Source of the DNA: JAVKMO01 sp031539345
Lineage (GTDB): Bacteria; Bacteroidota; Bacteroidia; Chitinophagales; Chitinophagaceae
Reading direction: 5' to 3'
Length of the DNA stretch: 12,734 bases
Assembly: GCA_031539345.1 (NCBI GenBank)
Contig: JAVKMO010000029.1
Coordinates: 1-12,734, forward strand
Shown: piece after piece, positions 1 through 5,781 of the stretch
Numbering within the stretch: position 1 is the stretch's first letter
Layout of the letters: every line of letters begins with the position of its first letter
The notes under the pieces: model-generated
Databases searched by the model: none
The model's input: the letters and a program-made list of their open reading frames with translations, nothing else
What the model was told of the DNA's origin: nothing
Made by a program: the position numbers and the translations under genes

Positions 1-273
1 CATATTCGGCGACATTACACTATGTGGTGTAAGCGACACATTGACTATTCTATTGCCAATAACCAAAGAAATATTAGCCGTTGTTTTTCCCTGCACATAC
101 TGTTTTATCGCCTTAGAATTTAAGCTCGTAACGGTGGCTTTTCTAAAAGTCCCTGCTAACTGATTCGTATAATCAGTGGTTACAACTGTTGGTCGAAAAT
201 ATTCGTATTGCCCAAAAGCACAAGTCGTAAAAAACAAAAAAGATAAAAGGCTCAAAAAACGTTGCTGACTCAT
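1..273 (-). CDS. Secreted protein of unknown function, N-terminal 91 codons only
   Basis: The ATG at 271-273 opens a frame that runs without a stop off the left edge, so only the first 91 residues are present. The start is MSQQRFLSLLSFLFF followed by TTCAFGQ, a typical Sec signal peptide with likely cleavage after AFG near residue 21, so the product should be exported. The mature part contains the stretch ISLVIGNRIVNVSLTPHSVM (about 69-88). This faintly resembles the beta-rich propeptides at the start of large secreted Bacteroidota proteins (reprolysin-like or type IX secretion substrates), but that is an impression and no catalytic motif is in view. No Shine-Dalgarno is seen, which is normal in this phylum. 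The 213 bases up to selO hold no gene or clear terminator. The existence of the gene is fairly sure; its function is unknown. Confidence 0.7.
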   Translation of the reverse strand, partial: MSQQRFLSLLSFLFFTTCAFGQYEYFRPTVVTTDYTNQLAGTFRKATVTSLNSKAIKQYVQGKTTANISLVIGNRIVNVSLTPHSVMSPNM

Positions 274-486
274 AAGAAAAGTATGCGTAAATATTGATAA
301 ACGAAGTTGAATTGGTCTAAAATTAACAGACAAGGAAATTCTAAAAACACCAAAACTCATGTTCATTTGACACAAGATGATATTCTAGTATAACCAGTTT
401 AAATTGCAAAGACAAAAACAATGTAAAGTAATTGAATTTTATGGAAGTTGGCACAAGGCGAAACCATGACAAAATGGCTACTTTTT

Positions 487-1923
487 TTACGTTCCGCAAT
501 AAGTTGCGTATCTATTTTCAAAACTTTCTTTTGGAGAGTCAGAATATTTGGTCATATTATCTTGAATTTGAAAGGGGTTTCTTAAAACTAAAAGCAATTT
601 TTCCAAGTCGCTCATACTACCATCTACCGCTGCGTCAAGGGCTGCTTCTACTAAGTGATTTCTTGGAATAAATACAGGATTATTTGCTGACATTATTTTT
701 CTTGCTTTTTCTATACTGGTTGAATTGGCTATGGCAGTTTTCCATTTGATTACCCAAGGTTTAAATTCATGACTTTTTAAAAGACTATCGCCATTTACGG
801 CATCTTGGCTTAGTACTTGAAACGTATTTGTATAATCCAATTTGAGCGATTGCATTAATATCAACAATTCATCTACTAAAGAGCGTAGTGCTGTAAAAGG
901 GGTTTCAATTCCTAACTTTAAAAGCATCATTTGATAATATTTTTCACTCCAAATATGATCAAAACTATCTATACAAGTTTGGGCTAGTTGTAAAGCTGTT
1001 TCAGAGTCAGGATGCAAAATTGGCAACAAGGCTTCTGCAAATCTGGCGATATTCCATTTGGTAATTTTAGCTTGGTTTCCAAAAGCATATCGCCCATTGC
1101 TATCAATGGAACTGTAAAATGTATTGGGGTGATAAGTATTCATGAAAGCACAAGGACCATAATCAAATGTTTCGCCACTTATGGAAACATTATCCGTATT
1201 CATTACCCCATGAATAAACCCTACACGCATCCAGTTGACAACTAACTCTATCTGAACAGACATCACTTTCTTTAATAAACCCAAAGCCATATTTTCACCA
1301 TCTTTAAGTTCAGGATATAAACGATTGATCGTATAATTTGTGAGTGATAGTAAATCATCCGATGAGCCAAAATTTCTTGCAAACTCAAAAGTGCCAATGC
1401 GGATGTGACTTTTCATTAATCTTACTACAACCGCTCCATCATTTATCCTCTCTCTTTGCACCATTTCACCGGTTTTCACAACACATAAACTCCTTGAGCT
1501 TGGAATTTTTAAATGATGAATAGCTTCACTCATTAAGTATTCTCTAAGCATCGCTTTCAAAGTAGCTTTTCCGTCTCCGCCTCTTGAATATAAGGTTCTT
1601 CCACTTCCTTTAATTTGAACATCAATGCGTTCATTTTTTGGGGTAATACATTCTCCAATCATAATGGCTCTACCATCACCCAATTTTGTAAAACCTCCAA
1701 ATTGATGACCAGCATAAGCTTGGGCAAAAGAAGATTCATCTCCTCTTAATAATGTCAGAATATCTTCTTGATTATGGATAGAAATATTGAGTTGGTTGAA
1801 CAATTCATTATTCACGATGACCAATTCAGGCTTTATAAATTCTGCTGGCTTTACCAACTCATAAAATTTACTTGGGAGCGATAAATAGGAATATTCAAAT
1901 TTAAGCATTTGTGTCTTCTGCAT
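487..1923 (-). CDS. selO: Protein adenylyltransferase SelO (YdiU family)
   Basis: This is a pseudokinase-fold enzyme that transfers AMP from ATP to hydroxyl side chains of target proteins; the family is linked to redox stress. The 478 residues match the usual family length. Visible family blocks are FAQAYAGHQFGGF (66-78), the ATP-binding VQIKGSGRTLYSRGGDGKAT (102-121, Lys105), LREYLMSEAIH (126-136), HGVMNTDN (238-245, Asn242) and the DFG-like DYGP (254-257). The protein ends in CGT: a cysteine at 476 occupies the C-terminal redox position that is selenocysteine in the animal homologue, so no recoding is needed. The ATG at 1923 is used; Met6 is a possible alternative, since many homologues begin there. 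A promoter-like box lies about 33 bases upstream. The gene stands alone, beside the inserted cassette-like region, and looks intact. Confidence 0.95.
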   Translation of the reverse strand: MQKTQMLKFEYSYLSLPSKFYELVKPAEFIKPELVIVNNELFNQLNISIHNQEDILTLLRGDESSFAQAYAGHQFGGFTKLGDGRAIMIGECITPKNERIDVQIKGSGRTLYSRGGDGKATLKAMLREYLMSEAIHHLKIPSSRSLCVVKTGEMVQRERINDGAVVVRLMKSHIRIGTFEFARNFGSSDDLLSLTNYTINRLYPELKDGENMALGLLKKVMSVQIELVVNWMRVGFIHGVMNTDNVSISGETFDYGPCAFMNTYHPNTFYSSIDSNGRYAFGNQAKITKWNIARFAEALLPILHPDSETALQLAQTCIDSFDHIWSEKYYQMMLLKLGIETPFTALRSLVDELLILMQSLKLDYTNTFQVLSQDAVNGDSLLKSHEFKPWVIKWKTAIANSTSIEKARKIMSANNPVFIPRNHLVEAALDAAVDGSMSDLEKLLLVLRNPFQIQDNMTKYSDSPKESFENRYATYCGT

Positions 1924-1955
1924 AATTTACAAAGTCATTTATATTCAATATTTCC

Positions 1956-1963
1956 CAAAGTTA
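1956..1963 (-). promoter_or_regulatory. Candidate Bacteroidota -7 promoter box for selO
   Basis: The minus strand reads TAACTTTG, a full match to the Bacteroidota consensus TAnnTTTG, 32 bases before the selO ATG. The matching -33 TTTG element is not exact (a T-rich GGTTTTA lies near 1983-1989). The box lies between the palindrome at 2068-2220 and selO, so selO would keep its own promoter despite the insertion. This rests on the consensus match only. Confidence 0.45.
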
Positions 1964-2067
1964 GTTGATAACTTATCTCTAAAACCACTTTTATGAAAGA
2001 GTTTTTAGTATTCAATTCGTTCGTTTATTGGAGTCAATTTTAAGTTTGCACGTTCCCAATAGGGTTT

Positions 2068-2220
2068 CACATAACGTTTTAAGGCTTTGCGAAGGTGGGG
2101 AAATAGAAGCACAAATATTGATTAGACTACCAAATGTTCAATTTAGTACAAATGTAAAATAGAAGTACAAATGTTCAATTTACCACTTCTGCCCCCATTT
2201 TGGCAAACCCCTGTTATGTG
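2068..2220. repeat. attC-like imperfect palindrome, site 1
   Basis: The outer boxes CACATAAC (2068-2075) and GTTATGTG (2213-2220) are perfectly complementary over 8 bases. Inside them, 2081-2100 (AAGGCTTTGCGAAGGTGGGG) pairs with 2193-2212 at 15 of 20 positions. The roughly 90-base interior is AT-rich and built of CAAATGTTCAATTTAG-type units. Outer core box ending in AAC, short spacer, inner arm, variable interior, inner arm, 5-base spacer and GTT core box is the topology of an integron attC site. Its length of about 150 bases is at or just above the long end of known attC sites. The site lies 10 bases beyond the stop codon of the PIN-like gene, where a cassette would carry its attC. The same arms recur at 4349-4484. 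A MITE-like or other dispersed repeat remains possible. Confidence 0.6.
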
Positions 2221-4356
2221 CTGGGCTTTTTTAGGTTTCTGTAATTTCTTTTGATATTTTCTCTTTTTTCTCTAATATGTTGTCGTTGTTCAAAAGTCTT
2301 GAATAAATAAACTTAACAAATATACCAATACCTGCTAATGGCATTAAATAAATTGCGTTAAGTATTGTTTTTTGTACAGTTCCTTCTTCAAATGTATTTA
2401 TCCAATTTGCAAGTTTAGTTAAATAATTCCACTCACATTCCTTACACACAAAAATTAAAATGTAAAAAGAAATACAAGCAAATAATAAAGGAAACGTTAG
2501 GTAAGCAAGTATTCGCCAATTTCTTAGTTTTTTGTTTATTTGTGCTGTTCTTATTTTTTCTTTCAGTTCTTTGTTTTCTTTTGTAATTATTTTTACTTTT
2601 TCAGATTCGCCACTTTTTAATTCTTGTAAAGTCTGTATAGCTTGGTCTGTATTGGTTTTATGAGTTTCAAAACGAGTAGTTATTTTTTCATTTTGTTTCT
2701 TGATTTTTTCAATTTCCAATTCAAGCTCTGTTTTTGCAAAAAATTTGGAACGTTCAATAATATCTTCATTGGAAGTATTTTTGTCTAAAATTCCCTTAAA
2801 TTGTATTTCTATCATTGAAGTTACAATTGAAGACTGTTGCTCCATATCTTGTGTAATTTCAGCAATACCAGCAAGCACTAATTGTAATTTTTCGTTGTTA
2901 ATATTAGTTTCATTTTGTGATAGATTTAAAAAACTAACAAAACTCTTAAAATCGTCATTTGTTCGATTTACATATCTTAAAACAATACTTAACCACTGGC
3001 TCGGCAACAAAACACAAGGTGTTGCTTTGTTTCTTTTAAAATCCCATCTTCTCAAAGCTTGGTCAGACGAAATGAAAAAATATTTAGTGTCAAAAATGTT
3101 TCTACTATTATTTTCTCGTTTAATTTCAGTCAAATATACATTTTTTGCATCCCAAAGTGCACTTTCAAAATGTCCGTTGTTGTTATTTTCAATGTGTTTT
3201 GATGAAGAAATATCATTTGCTAAATCTTCCAGATTTTTTTTTGTATTCTCGTCTTTTACATCAAATGGTATTTTATAATCTTCTTTTACTTTGCATTTTT
3301 TCTTAAAGTATTCATATTGGCTAAGTATAAATGATTGAAATAATTCTAAGCTATCATTGCTTCTATTAAGTCGCCAAGAATGGAAATAGTCATAGAATTC
3401 TGATTCTTTTTTGAACTTTAAAAAAATGTTTGACTTTATTGTTGGCTTTATCGTTTTCTTTATTTGAGAAATATAATAATTTACAGTTGCTTTAAATTCT
3501 AATTCTGTAAAACTTGAAATTAAAATATTTTCGCCTGCTTCATTGAATTTATCAATAAAAGTCAAAGTTCTTGTTTTTCGATTTATTCCATTTATGCCAA
3601 TTGCTCTAAAAATGATATTTGTGTCTAAATAGAAATTTTTATTTTTTAAACTAGATAAATGAAAGCCATTTGAATCATTTTTATTTGTTATTAAACAATA
3701 TTCCAAAGCATAACTTGAAATATCAAATATAGCTTTGTTTTTTCCGTCGTTATCCCATTGTAGAAATGTATTTATTATTGTTATGTCAATCGGATTTAGT
3801 GAATTCATTGATATGTTAATCAATTCATCAACAGTTTTATTATAATCTAAAAGTTTAGAAAAACTTGAAATATTTGTTAAAAATATTTCATAAATGAATT
3901 TGTAAATGATTGCTTTACCGTCAAAACCATTTATCAATTCTGAATGAGATTCAACAAATTCGTTTATGTAAAATTCTATTGAATTACCTTCTAATTTTGA
4001 TTTTAGTGTTGCTGCTCGATTTGGATTAAGGCAAATTAAATGTTCTCCATCAGATTTAGGTCTTACTAAAAAGCCTGTTTCTTTTGGGTTGTTAACTATT
4101 GAAACTATTTCTTCTATGTCGAAAATAAAACTATAATTAGTTTGAATTAATTCTATAATTTGATGAGCATTTAATTCCTTGTTTTCATTGTCAATAAATA
4201 CGGATTCAATAATCTTCTTGTGAATTGTTTTTGAGCTTACTTCGTAATTATTGTCAGCATAAAGTACAGCTGCAAGTCTAAATAAATCTTTTTGTTTGTT
4301 TATATCCATTAAGTCTGTTAGTCGTTTTAAGTGCGTTTTGGTAGCCTTGCAGGTAA
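2075..4356 (-). mobile_element. Cassette-like unit carrying the PIN-like membrane protein gene
   Basis: Read on the minus strand, this unit starts after the G of the core box GTTACCTGC (4357-4349) and ends with the G of GTTATGTG (2075). It contains one gene in the same direction, 47 bases from the boundary to the ATG and 9 bases from the stop codon to the closing box GCACATAAC (2221-2213). The opening and closing boxes are complementary at 7 of 9 positions. One gene with minimal flanks followed by an attC-like palindrome is the standard integron cassette layout. The gene looks more AT-rich than the neighbouring housekeeping genes, which fits foreign origin. No integrase gene is in the window, so mobility is inferred. 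Confidence 0.5.
2231..4309 (-). CDS. PIN-like nuclease-domain protein with coiled coil and two C-terminal membrane segments
   Basis: I do not recognise a named family. I chose the ATG at 4309 (692 aa); the frame extends to a TTG at 4396, but those 29 codons run back across the palindrome at 4349-4484 and are probably not translated. Residues 1-120 look like a helical winged-helix-type region. Residues 224-445 carry PIN-domain hallmarks in order: NFYLDTNIIF (Asp229), SFTELEF (Glu269 or Glu271), ALWDAKNV (Asp387) and FFISSDQALRRW (Asp416). These would form the acidic metal site of a PIN-type ribonuclease. A charged coiled coil spans about 527-590, followed by membrane segments at about 600-622 and 649-669 with a cysteine-containing loop between. 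This suggests a nuclease anchored at the inner membrane with most of its mass in the cytoplasm. A defence or toxin role is inference from the architecture and the mobile-looking context. No antitoxin gene is adjacent. Confidence 0.8.
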   Translation of the reverse strand: MDINKQKDLFRLAAVLYADNNYEVSSKTIHKKIIESVFIDNENKELNAHQIIELIQTNYSFIFDIEEIVSIVNNPKETGFLVRPKSDGEHLICLNPNRAATLKSKLEGNSIEFYINEFVESHSELINGFDGKAIIYKFIYEIFLTNISSFSKLLDYNKTVDELINISMNSLNPIDITIINTFLQWDNDGKNKAIFDISSYALEYCLITNKNDSNGFHLSSLKNKNFYLDTNIIFRAIGINGINRKTRTLTFIDKFNEAGENILISSFTELEFKATVNYYISQIKKTIKPTIKSNIFLKFKKESEFYDYFHSWRLNRSNDSLELFQSFILSQYEYFKKKCKVKEDYKIPFDVKDENTKKNLEDLANDISSSKHIENNNNGHFESALWDAKNVYLTEIKRENNSRNIFDTKYFFISSDQALRRWDFKRNKATPCVLLPSQWLSIVLRYVNRTNDDFKSFVSFLNLSQNETNINNEKLQLVLAGIAEITQDMEQQSSIVTSMIEIQFKGILDKNTSNEDIIERSKFFAKTELELEIEKIKKQNEKITTRFETHKTNTDQAIQTLQELKSGESEKVKIITKENKELKEKIRTAQINKKLRNWRILAYLTFPLLFACISFYILIFVCKECEWNYLTKLANWINTFEEGTVQKTILNAIYLMPLAGIGIFVKFIYSRLLNNDNILEKKEKISKEITET

Positions 4357-4484
4357 CGTTTTGGGGCTTGCCGAAGGTGGGGAAATCGAAGTACAAATGT
4401 TCAATTTAGTACAAATGTTGATTAGAATTACTAATGTTCAATTCAGCAGTTCAGCCCCACTTTTGGCAAACCCATGTTGGCGGT
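4349..4484. repeat. attC-like imperfect palindrome, site 2
   Basis: The inner arms at 4364-4382 (GGGCTTGCCGAAGGTGGGG) and 4455-4473 pair at 15 of 19 positions, and the mismatches would be G-T pairs in a folded strand. The outer boxes are GCAGGTAAC (4349-4357) and GTTGGCGGT (4476-4484). They share only the AAC/GTT core, as in an integrated attC site whose two halves come from different cassettes. GAAGGTGGGGAAAT is shared with site 1, as are a 25-base interior block (4394-4418, same as 2131-2155) and a 21-base block (4388-4408, same as 2162-2182). It lies between the cupin and PIN-like genes. Confidence 0.6.
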
Positions 4485-5028
4485 TCGTTGTTTTTGTCGT
4501 CCGTTCACTATGTTGGTTATGCTTGTCCGTACATTTTAATAGATACTCAATGGAAGTCTGTCCGTCTGTAATGTTTGTTCGTAACTGTCAAATCCAGCCT
4601 AATTCTTTTACTGTCATTTCCACTCTCAACATTTCCTGTATGAAGAGTTGCTTTTGGTTCAAATAACAAATTAAAAACTATTTCTCCGTTGGTATGTGGT
4701 CTATGTTCAACTCCTTTGGGAACTATTAAGATTTCTCCTTCCTTGACTTCAACTGTTCTTCCATCACGAAAGTCCATTAGAAGTGTACCTTTAAACACCA
4801 TAAAAAGTTCGTCTTCGTTGTCGTGGCTATGCCATACAAAGTCGTCTTTTAGTTTACAAAGTTTCACATATTGTCCGTTGAGTTCGCCAATAATATGAGG
4901 TGTCCATTGCTTGTCAAACAGCGAAAACTTGTCTAAAATATTAATTGAGTTAATTTCTTGCATATTTAATTGTCAATTTATTTAATTGTTTGGTTAAGTT
5001 TTTTGTGTCGCTATACAATGACCGCCAA
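4357..5028 (-). mobile_element. Cassette-like unit carrying the cupin gene
   Basis: On the minus strand the unit opens with GTTGGCGGT (5029-5021) and closes with the palindrome at 4484-4349, whose first box ACCGCCAAC is the exact reverse complement of the opening box (9 of 9). This is the signature expected when a circular cassette with one attC site has integrated between G and TT. It holds a single cupin gene in the same direction, beginning 65 bases inside the boundary. The side facing 5030 has no recognisable second palindrome arm, so the right-hand junction would be an attI-like or secondary site. Confidence 0.5.
4547..4963 (-). CDS. Small cupin-domain protein with frameshifted C-terminus
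   Basis: This is a single-domain beta-barrel cupin of the small cytoplasmic type whose substrate is usually unknown. Motif 1 is H45-x-H47 with E52 and G59; motif 2 is G76...P82-x-G84-x-x-H87. These supply the usual metal ligands (His45, His47, Glu52, His87). The start at 4963 gives the common opening with GELNGQYVKL at 26-35. After residue 114 the annotated frame ends in an uncharacteristic basic tail to residue 138. Removing one of the two C bases at 4620-4621 (GG on the coding strand) restores the tail EMTVKELGWI and a stop at 4588-4590, giving a 124-aa protein with the ending I expect in this family. So this is a one-base insertion or a sequencing/assembly error. The barrel and metal site lie upstream of it, so the protein may still work. 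Confidence 0.88.
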   Translation of the reverse strand: MQEINSINILDKFSLFDKQWTPHIIGELNGQYVKLCKLKDDFVWHSHDNEDELFMVFKGTLLMDFRDGRTVEVKEGEILIVPKGVEHRPHTNGEIVFNLLFEPKATLHTGNVESGNDSKRIRLDLTVTNKHYRRTDFH

Positions 5029-5029
5029 C
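5021..5029 (-). other. Isolated core box at the right edge of the cassette-like region
   Basis: ACCGCCAAC here is the exact reverse complement of GTTGGCGGT at 4476-4484. It marks the start of the cupin unit on the minus strand. Unlike the two other boxes it has no inner arm or partner palindrome beside it: 5030-5172 shows only AT-rich sequence and a short CGTA/TACG inverted repeat at 5031-5042. It is therefore the probable junction with the original chromosome. Confidence 0.5.
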
Positions 5030-5172
5030 ACGTAAATATACGCAATAGTATCATTTTTTATTCCACTTTTGAACTAAATTTTAAAATTAGAAATTCAATA
5101 TATTGTAAAGAAAGATAGCCATTTTACGCATTTCGTTTTTTTGAATAATTAGAATATGCCGGTATTGCTCAA

Positions 5173-5742
5173 CTATACAAAATATTTTTCTCCTTTTTTG
5201 TACGGTACACAACCGTTCCAGCTTCCAGGAACAGGTCGATAGTCCAAAACTTCTGTTTGACCAATTTCTGAAGTGAAGTAGCCAAAAACGGTCAATTGTT
5301 TTAAGAGTGTAAAATAATGTGGCGGAGGGGCATCTTTTTTTCCTTGAGTAGATAAGTTCTCCGTTTTTGCTTCCTTGTCTAATTTTGTGAGTAATTCATT
5401 TTGTTGCGTTACAGACAGTTGCATAAATTTTTTGCCATAGGCGGAGTTGGCTTGTTTGTCGATGTCGGCAATGCCATTCATTACAACTTGTTGTTGTTGG
5501 GGGGTATAACAATCGCTTACAAAAGTTTTGATAAATGTGCCTATTTGAGTTGCTTTTGCACCTGGTGTATGTGTTGTGGGAATAATAATTTCTCCAATTT
5601 GGTCTAATAATGCCAAGGTTTCTGGACTAAAGTTTAATTCTTTAGCACCGCTTGCTTTGCAACCGCTTAAAAATAAATCTAACCCTATAATTGTTCCTCC
5701 GCCAATAACTGCCATGGCTTGAAGGGCTTGTTTTCTGTTCAT
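5173..5742 (-). CDS. Gluconate 2-dehydrogenase subunit 3 family lipoprotein
   Basis: This is the small accessory subunit that accompanies FAD-dependent GMC dehydrogenases and is thought to help export or stabilise the catalytic subunit. The N-terminus MNRKQALQAM resembles the Tat-like starts of this family but lacks a twin arginine. It is followed by a glycine-rich hydrophobic stretch and the lipobox LSGC with Cys28, so a membrane-anchored lipoprotein is likely. The mature part has the family features ETLALLDQIGEIIIPTTHTPGA (about 41-62) and the late LTVFGYFTSEIGQTEVLDY plus PVPGSWNGC region. At 189 aa it is of normal length. It begins 39 bases after the GMC oxidoreductase stop, so the two are almost certainly cotranscribed and form one enzyme. 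The physiological substrate cannot be read from the sequence. Confidence 0.88.
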   Translation of the reverse strand: MNRKQALQAMAVIGGGTIIGLDLFLSGCKASGAKELNFSPETLALLDQIGEIIIPTTHTPGAKATQIGTFIKTFVSDCYTPQQQQVVMNGIADIDKQANSAYGKKFMQLSVTQQNELLTKLDKEAKTENLSTQGKKDAPPPHYFTLLKQLTVFGYFTSEIGQTEVLDYRPVPGSWNGCVPYKKGEKYFV

Positions 5743-5781
5743 GTGAGTTTGTTTTAAATGTGTTGAATGGGTTTTAAAGAA

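Noticed and set aside
274..486. Further attC-like site or terminator left of selO
   Set aside because: I found neither the shared arm sequence nor a convincing stem with a T run, so selO is not supported as a third cassette.
2101..2182. CRISPR-like short repeats
   Set aside because: Only two or three irregular units without constant spacing, no unique spacers and no cas genes; they are the interior of the attC-like palindrome.
2700..3278. Plus-strand open frame of 192 codons
   Set aside because: It lies wholly inside the PIN-like gene on the opposite strand, is rich in Ser/Phe/Leu from antisense of an AT-rich gene, and shows no domain.
2068..4484. Composite transposon or IS element bounded by direct repeats
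   Set aside because: No transposase is present and the repeats are palindromes with differing outer boxes; the third core box at 5021-5029 matched to site 2 fits cassettes better. A MITE-type origin is not fully excluded.
4331..4666. Plus-strand open frame spanning site 2
   Set aside because: It covers the palindrome and the antisense of the cupin 3' end; composition and lack of any motif point to a chance frame.
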